A stretch of DNA of 64,000 bases from Manduca sexta (taxonomy: Eukaryota > Arthropoda > Insecta > Lepidoptera > Sphingidae). Location: positions 12,651,291 through 12,715,290 of the forward strand of contig NC_051135.1 in NCBI RefSeq assembly GCF_014839805.1, in the 5' to 3' direction. The notes under the pieces were generated by a model, which ran no database searches, was not told the DNA's origin, and saw nothing but the letters and a program-made list of their open reading frames with translations. Below, one piece after another: positions 42,988-53,450 of this stretch; positions within the stretch are counted from its first letter, which is position 1, and each line of letters begins with the position of its first letter. The translations under genes were made by a program, and so were the position numbers.

Positions 42988-43285
42988 TTGAATGACGAAA
43001 CCTGCTTGCCGTTTGCCTAATGGTAAGCGATACGACTGCCCGTAAACAGTAAAAACACCATCCAACACTTATAATTAGAAAAGTATTGTTTGGTATTCCA
43101 CTATGCTCGCCATCCTGAAACATGACATGTTAAGTCTCATTATGTCCAGTAGTTACAATGGCTACAATGTCCTTCAAGCCGGAACACAATAGCGACTACA
43201 CATTGCTGCTTGGCGGCAGAAATAGACATTGCGGTGGTACCTACCCAGGCGGACTCTCACATATGAGAGACTTGCTACCAGTAAA
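42988..43285 (-). repeat. Retroposon family F, full copy reversed
   Basis: TTGAATGACGAAACCTGCTT GCCGTTTGCC, ACACCATCCAACACTTATAA, TGCTTGGCGGCAGAAATAGA and ACCTACCCAGGCGGACTCTC, ending TGCTACCAGTAAA. Confidence 0.8.
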
Positions 43286-43566
43286 ATTCTGCTATCATAA
43301 ATAAGTTTCCTACTCAAATATCAATACATACGTACAAATTCCAGCCTGTTGTTACGGCACATACATTGTTCATTCCAAACATCAAAACTCGAAAACAAAC
43401 TTGGTAACAAATATTTACGTCAGGAAACTAATCTAGGACTTGTTGTCATAGCGGGAATTGCTTTTCACTAATTGGCTGCATACGTAATAAGATTACCTAC
43501 TTTCTGCTAATATTAATGACTAAATGCTGAAATTTTTGTTACAGTTTTCATATTATTTGCATGAAT

Positions 43567-43967
43567 GCTTTGGTGGTTTAGTTGTAACGCGTACACGGTA
43601 CGAGTAGGACTACTGCGCTGAGGTCCTGGGTTCGAATCCCGGGTCGAGCATAACTAATTGTGACTGGGTTTTCCATTTAAAAAATACTTAGTCGCAGCTC
43701 GGAGTCGGGAACTTAGTGTGATACCTACGTGTCTCGAAAAGCACGTAAAGCCATTGGTCCTATACCTGACCTTCTCCGATCATGTCGGATTGCTGTCTCA
43801 CCGGACTATGAGAGTGAAGGAACAGAAAATGGACCTGTGTATTGCGCACACTCGAGCACTATAATATCTCTTGCGTATCTGGCCGAAGATTGGTCGCCGT
43901 GGCCGAATCTTGGCCAGGAGGATTCATTCATTTATCATATGCTTGAATAATCGAGGTTTCATCGTTC
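43567..43967 (+). mobile_element. SINE family B, full copy with 12-bp target duplication
   Basis: The tRNA-like head (GGTGGTTTAGTTGTAACGCG, GGGTTCGAATCCCGGGTCGA) is followed by the family B body: CTGGGTTTTCCATTTAAAAA, GAAAAGCACGTAAAGCCATT, CATGTCGGATTGCTGTCTCA, GGTCGCCGTGGCCGAATCTT. ATTTGCATGAAT at 43555-43566 and 43968-43979 is a perfect duplication. Open frames through it are not genes. Confidence 0.9.
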
Positions 43968-44475
43968 ATTTGCATGAATAATCAATTCAAAATGTATTTT
44001 GTACAGGTACATGTATGTTAAAATGATTTCTTTTTACCTTTCGCATCCTAAGTCTAGTAATAAAATTTTCTTGCCAGGTTTAAGTCTCAAAAGATAGCGA
44101 TATTACTCATGACCGACTTCAGACCGGCAAAGTTATATAATTTCTGCGATACATGTTAAAGCAAAAAAGACAACAGAAGATTCCATGCACTGAGATTAAT
44201 ATCGGGTGGTATCGAAAGCACAATGTAGGTCAGATGAGCGGAGATGACGTATCTCATACAGTTTTTGCGTTTGTACGAAGCAATACCCGCTTTTGTTACC
44301 TCTGAGCACTTGATTGAACGCCCGGCATTTGAAATATAGGTTTGTTCGCACTTAACGTAATGTTATAATAGCTTTATTAATAAATATCGGTTTTTTATTT
44401 CATTGATATATCATTTATCGAACGTAAATATATTAAATTCAAAAATAGATATAATTATGTTGCTTCAATTTTTCG

Positions 44476-44478
<3 letters not shown>
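43968..44478. other. Non-coding stretch
   Basis: No supported gene or repeat. Confidence 0.5.
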
Positions 44479-44570
<92 letters not shown>

Positions 44571-44580
44571 TATACATATG
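44479..44580. repeat. (TA)n microsatellite
   Basis: About 85 bp of pure TA followed by a few TACA-interrupted units. Confidence 0.95.
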
Positions 44581-46347
44581 TTTTGACTATGAAATAAAAT
44601 GTACTTTTGTAAAATAATTTAACGTGCACTTTGATAGACCTGGGAATAAATGTATAGATTTATTTCCAAATTATTCAATAAAAATCGTAAAGTATGGTAA
44701 GGTTATTAAAGAAAGCCCAGTTCCTAACAAGGCCCACCATCCATGTTTTGTTATTTTTTGTGTTGTATAACATACTCCAATTATTTGCTAGTTCCTTTAT
44801 TATTACACATATTGCGTTGCAATTTAATAACTTCTTTATATTTTTTCACAGAATAATTTTATGAAGATTTCAAAATTAGGTGGGCATTCAAGGGTTCCTT
44901 TACCTTATACTGAAAACGAACCTGTTACCGTATATAACGGAATGAATTTACCTTCCGGCACCAAGGGACTGTTTACGGAGATTAGATTTTCTGGGCCATT
45001 AAAGTAAATAATTATGGCAATATCAATGCCATTTATATTGTAAATGTTGGCACTGTGCCCCTAAGGGAGAAGGGAGAGTACGGACTTTTAAAGCGTAGAT
45101 ATAGTGGTCGTTAATTGGATATTTGGGTTGTTACTTTGCCTTATTGATGTGCGTAATTTTGCCTGTTCGGGTCAAGGACGTTTTACAAATAGACGCGTCA
45201 TACATTAACAAAATGGCACATAAAAACGGCGCACTATTTGCTATAGTCATGTACCTGTACATATAATTATAAATTGGCTCTAAGAAGGAATAAAAAAATG
45301 CAGCGTACATTCGTTAGAAAAGGATATATATACATCGACAGTTACGTAACAACGTTAGTGCCGCACGCTCATTGGCCGTCGAGTCGGGCAATTACCTTAC
45401 TTTCGTCTTGCCAGTATTCAGCTCGGACAACGTATCTATGTAATAAAACATCTTAGGTTCGGGTAGTCAACTTATCTATGTTTTTAATATTAGTATTTTA
45501 TTTGCTGGTTGCGGCATTTTGCTACACTAGTTGCCGTAGTGTTATTTTTGAAGTGAAACTTATTTACAATTGTGATTTAAAACTCGATGAAATGAAAATG
45601 CGTCATGATATTTGAAAAAAGAACAGCGTTCAATCAGCCTGCATTATCTATATCTATATTGTACTAAGCTTGTTCCTAGTTCGAGTATTCTTTGTGTATA
45701 TGTTAATATGTGTTTAATACATGTGTTGCGCCTGTGTATTACAAAACTCTAGTATAAAGCAAGCGTGTTGTATTATTTGTGTATTTTTTATGTGAATATT
45801 TTAATCTCATTAATAAATTAATTATGCAAGTATGTTTTTGTATTATGCAAAATAATAAACCTTAATTTATCCTAATATTCCTATACTCTATATCCATGTT
45901 TATCTCTAGTAGGTTATTTTTCAGAAGTTTCACTTTCGCTATGATTTGCACACACACACCTTTTTTGTAAATAATCTCTAAAACTACTTATTTGTTTCTG
46001 AAAATTTCACTAATAAAAGCTACATTATCCATGTTTTATCTTTCCTCGGATCCGCTCCTTAGCAAGGCGTTACCACGATCAAGGCCTAGTACAATAAATT
46101 ATTCATTAATTTGCGTAACACAAAGCAACAGTGATTAACGACAATTCGTTCCCTGTCGACTGTTGATAACGTCTACAGGGAGGTAGTTCAATGGAAATCA
46201 ATGCAGTCAGACGCCATGTGACTTGGAGGCTTTGATTGGATAACACACCATTGTTACCGTTAATCTTGTACACAGTTAAAGATATGCGCGAAAGATAGTG
46301 TTTGGTTATTTTGTGTAGGTTTTTTATGGTGTGGTTAATGAGTCAAT
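44581..46347. other. Long AT-rich non-coding stretch
   Basis: A short (CA)n at about 45950. No gene, RNA or repeat family supported in about 1.75 kb. Confidence 0.45.
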
Positions 46348-46524
46348 TGAGTGAATCCACGGCTTAGCAAACGTAGTGTAGGACGCCTTCCAGGTAGGTG
46401 GAGTGACGATCTGCGAAAGGTCGGTGATAAAAACTGGATGCGACAGGCTGAAGACAGGGTAAGATGGCGCTTATGGAGGAAGCCTATGTCCAGCAGTGGA
46501 CAAAGATATAAGCTGATGATGATG
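46348..46524 (+). mobile_element. RTE-like LINE 3' end with 11-bp target duplication
   Basis: 177 bp encoding PGRWSDDLRKVGDKNWMRQA, then EDRVRW. After a frameshift comes EAYVQQW (AGCCTATGTCCAGCAGTGGA), then a stop and a GATGATGATG tail. AATGAGTCAAT at 46337-46347 and 46525-46535 is the target duplication. Confidence 0.82.
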
Positions 46525-46548
46525 AATGAGTCAATAAACAAAGAATGT

Positions 46549-46790
46549 TTTAAGGGTTCTGTACCATATAGGTTCATGTTGTTCATCTGTCTGCCCAGAC
46601 CCTTCTTCTTAGGAAGACGGAGAGGTATCAAGTTGAAGTGTATGTCAAACACCGAGTTTTGCTATTGTCTTCGGTATCTCAAAGCTGTGAAAAATTTAAA
46701 GTTGTAAAAGAACGCGATCAAAAGGTATGACTGTTTCTTCCGAATGTTTTCGCATATAGGATACTGTATGGCCCCATTGACCTAGATTCA
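46549..46790 (+). repeat. Repeat family I (GGGTTCCGTA type)
   Basis: AAGGGTTCTGTACCATATAG, GAGGTATCAAGTTGAAGTGT, AGCTGTGAAAAATTTAAAG, GCGATCAAAAGGTATGACTG and CCATTGACCTAGATTCATTA are the family's blocks in order. An inverted, older copy is at 10020-10350. Confidence 0.6.
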
Positions 46791-46851
46791 TTAAATTTCA
46801 CATGTAGACAAAAACTGAAAAACTACTTATACATCTACTTTAATGTAAACA

Positions 46852-47015
46852 TACATTTGGGTTTTTCTGCTCAGTATCAACCCGGAGTCTGAAATTTGTG
46901 CCCGATAGGCGATAGGCTTGCCCCCTATCACATCATGGGACGGAACACACTTGGCGAAAAGTGTATGCCTTGGATGTGCCTCGCATACTCCTTCGGGGAT
47001 AAATACGTGATGTTT
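46852..47015 (+). mobile_element. SINE family A, 5' truncated
   Basis: Lacks the tRNA head and starts at CATTTGGGTTTTTCTGCTCA. It continues CCCCTATCACATCATGGGAC and ends CTTCGGGGATAAATACGTGA. Confidence 0.8.
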
Positions 47016-47361
47016 TTGTGTGTAAGCATTCATAATAATTACTGATGTATAAAACTGAATTATTATCATTATTACTATTAAAAGTAATTTGGTATAAAAT
47101 TATATTTAAAAATGTCTAGCTGCAAACATAAAAAAGCGATTATCAAACGCTTACAAGTCAATAAATCAAAACAAATTATGGTAATACGGATATGGAATCC
47201 CAAAAATTAACATTCGACCTTTAACAACCCTTATCGTGTTTTACAAGGGAAAATTTGGCAAATGCGCAATGGACGATGGATGTTCTACCATCTAAAAGTT
47301 GTAGTAATGTTAGAAGTGCAGAAATTAATAACCGAGGAATGGGTTTAGAATTCTTTTAATA
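47016..47361. other. Non-coding stretch
   Basis: Nothing recognisable. Confidence 0.5.
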
Positions 47362-47612
47362 TGGGTGCAGCAGGTGACCCTCCTGCACCTGGTGGTAAGT
47401 GGAGTGGAGTCCAATAGAATGTCGATTGAGAAGTGGTTACCCTTCGGCAGTCGACACAATTATGCCGGTCTGTTGGAACCGGATATACACAGGTTGATCT
47501 CGGAACGGGACACACTAACGTGGGCACTATGCCGGGTTTTATCACCTTGGGTACGGTGGTCGCTATCTATATCTATATATAGGGGATATAAAATATATCC
47601 TACCATCATCAA
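47362..47612 (-). repeat. Retroposon family D, full copy reversed
   Basis: GCACCTGGTGGTAAGTGGAG, CCAATAGAATGTCGATTGAG, CCGGATATACACAGGTTGAT, GGGTTTTATCACCTTGGGTA and CGGTGGTCGCTAT, with a short (TATCTA)n expansion at 47562-47582 before the end. Confidence 0.75.
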
Positions 47613-47696
47613 AAGGTTTCATATTTCGATAAAAGTGTAAAATGGACATTATTAATTCCCAAACAAATGATAATAGCCTTTTTTAGTATGACTCAG

Positions 47697-47812
47697 CAAA
47701 GTGGCTTCCCTGCAACTTATGTTAAGCGAAGTGAAGTCCATAGATAGTGCCGAGCGGCCAAAGATACAAGCATCCCCGGACGGTCGGCACAGTTATGCCG
47801 GCCTACATAATA
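47697..47812 (-). repeat. Retroposon family D, diverged fragment
   Basis: GCAACTTATGTTAAGCGAAG TGAAGTCC and CGGACGGTCGGCACAGTTAT GCCGGCC show the family order with many changes. Confidence 0.45.
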
Positions 47813-47975
47813 GTGGCGAAATGAGAATTTTTTCAAAAGGTAACCCGAGGCAAAAATAATTGCCTTAGTTGAATTATGCCGGCCAATTTTACAGGAAACA
47901 AAAATTAAAACAAACGTAAATAAACCTAAAAGGGAAGCCGATAGGAATCGAGTTGTATGGACGCTTCGCCACTGC
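47813..47975 (+). mobile_element. MITE family E, with both ends
   Basis: Left TAGTGGCGAAATGAGAATTT and right GGACGCTTCGCCACTGCTGC give the inverted GTGGCGAA/TTCGCCAC ends. The middle (TTGCCTTAGTTGAATTATGC, CCTAAAAGGGAAGCCGATAG) matches 21725-21895. Confidence 0.65.
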
Positions 47976-48059
47976 TGCAGAATTGCTTATGCACGCTCCG
48001 CTTGAAGGATTCCAAGTTAAAGTCTATAACATATTAATGTCTATTTAAATTAAACTATT

Positions 48060-48160
48060 TTACGAATTTATCGCGGTTTTAATATTTTACTATTCTCCCG
48101 ACGTTTCGAAGACTTTGCAGCCTTCATGGTCACGGTGGGGACTGAGGTGTTGTTCATCCG
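48060..48160 (+). repeat. Repeat family K (CCGACGTTTCGAAGACTTTG)
   Basis: TTTATCGCGGTTTTAATATT, then CTCCCGACGTTTCGAAGACT TTGCAGCCTTCATGGTCACG. The same string occurs at 61637 and, inverted, at 61085. A common lepidopteran repeat of unknown class. Confidence 0.6.
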
Positions 48161-48639
48161 CAAAGTCAGAGTTACAATATCTACCTACATTTTATAAATA
48201 TACAACTTAACCAACTTAAACCGGAGCAACACCACCAAGAAGTTTTCTATGCACGACGCTGCACTGCCAAAACGATGTAGAAAAGATCTTGATTGAAATC
48301 CCGAAGGAGTAAAGGCTGCAATCGCAAACGCTATAAATGAACCGTCAGCGGTAACGGTACATAAATCGAACTATTTTAGTTACATTTAATTCTGTTTCAC
48401 CACATCGAGTCGATTTGTACCTGACTGGGCTAAATCGGACTGTTATAAAAGATTTCGTAATGGAAGGAATTGTAGAGATCGTTTTTTAAGTTTTAGCTGG
48501 GTTGTAATAAAAATATCTAGAATTTTGCTACTAATTAATAAATGGTTCAGAGTTTAGTTGTAGCATTTTTGAGATGTGTTCAGCTGGATTTTAAAAAGCA
48601 GTATTTCAGGGTTTTGTTTCTAATTAAAAGCAAATCTGT
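48161..48639. other. Non-coding stretch
   Basis: Nothing recognisable. Confidence 0.5.
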
Positions 48640-48828
48640 ATATTAACTAATGCTATAAAGAGGAAAAGTTTCAATTTTGGTTTGCAGGACCTATCATTAG
48701 AATAACGGAATCGATTTTGAAAATTATTTTACTAATAGGAAGCTACATTACTCCTGAGTATTATAGGCTACATTTTGTTCCGGGGAAGTATTTATACCTG
48801 CGAGTAGGGCCGTGAGCAAAAGCTTGTT
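48640..48828 (-). repeat. Retroposon family G copy
   Basis: Reversed: TAGGAAGCTACATTACTCCT, ATTATAGGCTACATTTTGTT and GGGCCGTGAGCAAAAGCTTG match 13433-13639. Confidence 0.6.
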
Positions 48829-49692
48829 TGGTATATAACAGTAATATTTAGAACAAAAATAAGAATTTTCAAAAATGTGTTTTTTTTTTTTGCTAACAGC
48901 ATTGGTTTTGATTGAAGTATTTTTAACCTTAGTTTTTGCCCTCAAAATAGGTATTGTAAAATCGTTTCTTAATATATAATGTCTAGATTACTTTGCGAAA
49001 AATATTTTAAATCAATGATTTCTTTAAATCCACTTTATTTTGGAGATCGGCTTAAAGAAACATAAGAACAACAATAAACACATGTATAGATTTTTTTGGA
49101 AACGTAGGGAATTACAAGAATCCCCCAATTCGAAATTACAAGAGCATACATACACTATAGTGATAGATGAAACACTTAAACGTAGCTTCGCTTGGAGTGG
49201 TCACGTAGGTTGATTTTAGCAATCAGCTGTTCTGATGCATGCATCTCTGAATAGATCTCGCAAGACACTTTAATTTGCTGCTATGTTGTACTGGAAACAA
49301 TGTGATAAATTCACAGAGACATTCATATATGATTAATTACAGAGAGAGTTGTCGACGGTTTTTTTTAAATTAACAAGTCAAAGTTACTGTTACTTATGTC
49401 AAAATTATGACGGTGTCATAGCAAATCTTATGACTTTTACTTTAGCCCTTACTTTCTCTTTTACAGTTAAACAAAAAAACATTGATAGAATTCAATATAT
49501 TATAAACATGACGTGGCCTTTGACGCTACAAAGTGAATTCAGTCTTAAACAAATTGTTATAGAGTCTAACTTCCAAACTCACATGGATTACAAAACATTC
49601 GCACAAATAAGACGCACTACGACTTCTACGTTATTACTTAGATATCTCTGTTAATCATCGTAATAGTCGTCTATATGCGGGGTTAACACGGT
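48829..49692. other. AT-rich non-coding stretch
   Basis: A 100-codon open frame at 49349 lacks motifs. No repeat recognised. Confidence 0.45.
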
Positions 49693-50444
49693 TAGGTGGG
49701 ACGCAGACTACCGATTTTTATCGTGTCTATGATATATTCTTTTAATTTTTAAACTGAAGATTTGAACATAAGGAATATAATCGCCGAATGGTAAACACAA
49801 CTGCTATATATACTCGATACGCATAATTATTCCAAGTTCTAAAGCTCAAGTATTTTATTTATTTGCATTTCATATGCAATACACTTTTGTAAAGAGGCGG
49901 TCTTAATGCTGTAGGCATTCTCTCTGAGTCAACCTTAGGATGGAGCAGAGATCAACAAGGTAGGTACTTCAAAGATATCTGTTGCTGTTAAAGGTTTTAT
50001 ATAATATCAATTTAGCTGGCTAATATTGTAAATATGATTGTAGTTTCTATAACAATGGAGAATAACAAGAACTAGAAAAATAGTGTTACGTTTACACATT
50101 AGATGTAGCGTAAACTCTGCCAATAGTAAATAAATTGTTCAGTTTACAAATTCTAAGAGCGTTATTACTTTGCTACATATTCTATTACTAACAGTTGCGG
50201 TTAACCAATGTGACAGTGGACCAGGTCGTCATCCTATGATGGGAATATTAAGACTCATAACATTGATTCATTCGCTTGCTTAATAATTACCTTATGACTA
50301 CAAATATACTACTTATAATCCCGCCAAAATAATCAAAACTATTCATAAAACTAAAATTTGGTATTAGAACGTTTTCTGTTTATCAAAAAAAGTTAAAGCC
50401 GCAATATATATTTTTTAAAAATCGGTCGTATGCGTCCCACCTTA
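49693..50444. mobile_element. Putative DNA transposon remnant bounded by 28-bp inverted repeats
   Basis: TAGGTGGGACGCAGACTACC GATTTTTA at 49693 is matched inverted by TAAGGTGGGACGCATACGAC CGATTTTT ending at 50444, with about four differences. The 750-bp interior is AT-rich and non-coding and contains a family J fragment. A clean target duplication was not found. Confidence 0.45.
49893..49990 (+). repeat. Repeat family J, copy 2
   Basis: GAGGCGGTCTTAATGCTGTA GGCATTCTCTCTGAGTCAAC CTTAGGATGG, the same order as 22673-22765. Confidence 0.5.
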
Positions 50445-50811
50445 TACAGAAACGCAATTTCACGTCGCAAGACAAATGGGTCTCACCCGGAACATCTGTG
50501 TCATGGCAGGCGTCTACACGATCGTCATGAACCGGCTGTTTGACTTGTGCCACTGGGTTTTCTATTATCGTAAGGTAGTATTACTGAAGGCTTCTTTTAA
50601 CAAAAAGTAATTTGATTCATAATCTATTTGATACGTGAAGAAAAATCTTTGGCATTATTAATGGAGGCTTCTTTTAACAATTCTAGTAATTTGTTTTGTA
50701 ATCTATTGTACCCCTTTTCAAGCATATTTCTCTCATGTGAGATTTGACATGATTTTAGGTACATAAAATATGGAGGAGTGTAGTAAAATAAAATGAATTT
50801 ATAATAAGGTC
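50445..50811. other. Non-coding stretch
   Basis: GAGGCTTCTTTTAACAA occurs twice about 80 bp apart (near 50588 and 50664), a diverged direct repeat. Otherwise nothing. Confidence 0.4.
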
Positions 50812-52070
50812 AGTCGGGGGAAGTGCGCCATAAAATTTTCATAGCTGGATTCAATGCAAAATAATTTCTTTTTGTGCTGACTTAAGAATGTAATTTTATT
50901 AATTGAAGAATATTTGGTATTTTGTGATAACAACCTATAGCCATTCAAGGAAATCGGACTATAAATTAATAATATTTTGCTCAAAGTAAAAAAAAATGGT
51001 AGTAGGCGTAGTACCTGTGTAATAAAAAACGCCAATATGAAACATTATAAAGAAAACACTCATTTTAGTCCATAGAGAAATAAGTTTTACTCGCATTGCT
51101 CTTGGATAATTTTTAATCACTCAATATTATAACAAACTATGGCTGTCAAATCAAATTCAGGGTAAGTGCGCCATATATATGTAAATCAGGGCTTCAAAAC
51201 ATTTTAGATTTTTTTTTGCTGTATAAGATTTTTGCTATATTAGAGTTTTGTGTGTTATGTTGGAATAAAAAAATGGTAACTCTAATATAAAATCCATTTT
51301 ATTTCTAAAAATTAAAAAAATCATACAAAAATGTAGGAATTAACAATTTTGAATGCGTTATAACTCAATTACTTAGAATTTGGCCTTATGACATTTGATA
51401 TGTTTTAGCTGCATTATATCCAGATAACGTGCCTGATCGAACAGTTGCAACCTATTCACGCAAAGTTGCTCACCAAGGTATTTCAGTTTTTGTTTTTTAA
51501 AAACGAATTAACTAATACGCCCTTTTATTTAAGTCGGCTCAAAACAAAATACCTTGAGTACAAAAATTCTGCTGTTAAGTATATTTTAATAATAATAATT
51601 CATATTAATAAAACTTATTCTCAAAAAAGGTTGGTTATATATGGATCAGGGGCAAGTGCGCCATACGACTATTAACTGTGGCGCACTTGCCCTACTCGAC
51701 AATTTTTAGGTACATTTTTTCGCATTGCTAAAAATCCTTTATTTTAGTATATATAAATAAAATTCAGGCAGGAAGTTAAAATAAAAGGTTTAAACTATGT
51801 ATTCACCTTACTGGTTTACAGAAATATGTTAAATATCTTGAAATATTTGATGTTATCTTTCACAGGGTCATCTCTGTTTACAGGTCTAAATGACACTTAA
51901 AATAAAATGGCGAATAAATCGTATTAAAATGAACATAGCCATTTATGCTTTTTAGTGGAACTGTATTTCAGTTAGTAGCATAGATATAAGATTGCGGTAA
52001 TTGTATAACATCAATAGTTTTCGATTTTTTTAGGGTAGGTGCACTTACCCTAAATTCGACAGTTTCGACT
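50812..52070. mobile_element. Unassigned element(s) with repeated GTGCGCCA ends
   Basis: The motif GGG(C/T/G)AAGTGCGCCA appears forward near 50817, 51167 and 51650, inverted at 51679, and as a decayed inverted form near 52036 (GGTGCACTTACCCTAAATTC GAC). Outer versions extend to GTCG...CGAC, as terminal repeats would. The 51650-51692 pair makes a 14-bp perfect stem. Probably two or more copies of a DNA element in and beside each other; the family is unknown. Confidence 0.45.
51409..51477 (+). other. Exon-like segment inside the GTGCGCCA region
   Basis: A 69-nt segment bounded by TTTTAG and GTATTT splice-like signals. Its open frame reads ALYPDNVPDRTVATYSRKVA followed by HQ. This is less AT-biased than its surroundings. 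It could be a remnant transposase exon or an exon of an unseen gene. I recognise no family. Confidence 0.2.
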
Positions 52071-52467
52071 ACGGGATGAAAACTAATATTATTAAATATA
52101 AGTTTTAGTTTCATAAAAAATTAGATAAACAAAGTATTTTTCATTTAAAAAAAAGTCTTTTTAATATTTTTTTGCGTACGGCTTTCAGAGTACAAACATT
52201 AAGCTCTATCTAACTTATGTATAATAGGCTTTAAAATAAAAATCCGAATAAAACCTATCTACCAATTCCAACCATAGCGAGATAAGTGGTGTAAAAATAT
52301 TCCAACAATACCGATATTGTATATCCATCCACGATCGGGGATTGCGTTTCAATTTCTATAGTCGAGTGTACAGATAACACGGAATAAAAATGAGAGGAAG
52401 TGACATATAATTATGCTGTAATATTATTATTAAAATTAAATTTTATTTTCTGTAAAATTATAATAAT
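52071..52467. other. AT-rich non-coding stretch
   Basis: Nothing recognisable. Confidence 0.5.
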
Positions 52468-52778
52468 TATATCAGCCGTGTATATGCTGTCCCACTGTTC
52501 GGCACGGGCCTCCTCTACTACTGAGAGGGATTAGGCCTTAGTCCACCACGCTGGCCTAGTGCGGATTGGTAGACTTCACACACCCTCGAAAAATTCCTAA
52601 TAGAGAATTTTTCAGGTATGCAGTTTTCCTCACGATGTTTTCTTTACCGTTAAAGCAAGCAGTAATTCACAAAAAATACACATATAGTTTTAAAAAAGTC
52701 AGAGGTGCCTTTGGGATTAGAAACTGCGGACATTCGTCACGGCAATTCGTTCCACATTCAACTAGGTCATCGCCGCTT
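52468..52778 (-). mobile_element. SINE family C copy
   Basis: Reversed: TATATCAGCCGTGTATATGC, ACTGAGAGGGATTAGGCCTT AGTCCACCACGCTGGCC, and head ACTAGGTCATCGCCGC at the right. Minor deletions; a target duplication is not clear. Confidence 0.85.
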
Positions 52779-53071
52779 TATTTTATATCCAACAAAAAGT
52801 CGAAAAAGGAATCCAACTCAGCATCTGTAGAAAGCCCGTGTACGCTTGTAGACCATTGAAGCAGTAATGACACTTCTAGAGTTTTTTTTTCTATTCCATA
52901 ATACAAACTATTCATAGTACTGTGTAAGTAGACCGAGGTTTTGTTCGGAACGTGATCAGAATCGAGACGTGAAGATATCCGCGAATTTCGTTGTGTTAAG
53001 TAATGTTTGTTGAAACGTTTTATGTGTAAGCAAAATTTGCCTTTGCTTTTTGACTAAAAAGGTTTTTGTAT

Positions 53072-53122
53072 TTTTTTTTATTGTTTTGAATGACGAGATG
53101 AGGTTGCCGTTCGCCTGATGCA
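53072..53122 (-). repeat. Retroposon family F, tail fragment
   Basis: TTTTTTTTATTGTTTTGAAT GACGAGATGAGGTTGCCGTT CGCCTGATG is the reversed 3' end of family F. Confidence 0.65.
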
Positions 53123-53366
53123 TTATAATCCCAGTGTTGTCGAAAAAGTCAAAGAAGTAAGTATATTCTCATTTTCTAATTTGATATCAAATTAATTAAA
53201 TTTATATATACTTACAGACAAACCAAATAATAATAAATATATTGCTTCTAATTTGTTTAAAATATATCTTTTTAATTACATAAATAGTAACATATAAATA
53301 TTCACTCAAATAAAATGCATTTCGCATTATAAACACAGAGATAATTGGCTTTCATACTCCACTTAC
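53123..53366. other. Short AT-rich spacer
   Basis: Nothing recognisable. Confidence 0.4.
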
Positions 53367-53450
53367 CTACGGAGAGGGCTTGAGCCACGCACGCATAATG
53401 ACAAACGCCCGGCAAAGCTGAAAAATCTTCCTTTCCTGTTCCGTTGTGTG
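53367..53450 (-). other. Possible orphan internal exon
   Basis: An 84-nt, GC-richer minus-strand segment between an acceptor-like CTGTAG and a strong donor CGTAG|GTAAGTGG. One frame is open across it and contains GKEDFSALPGVCHYACVAQA. Nothing similar recurs in the window, so it is not an obvious repeat. No partner exons are visible nearby; they could lie many kilobases away. Confidence 0.3.
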
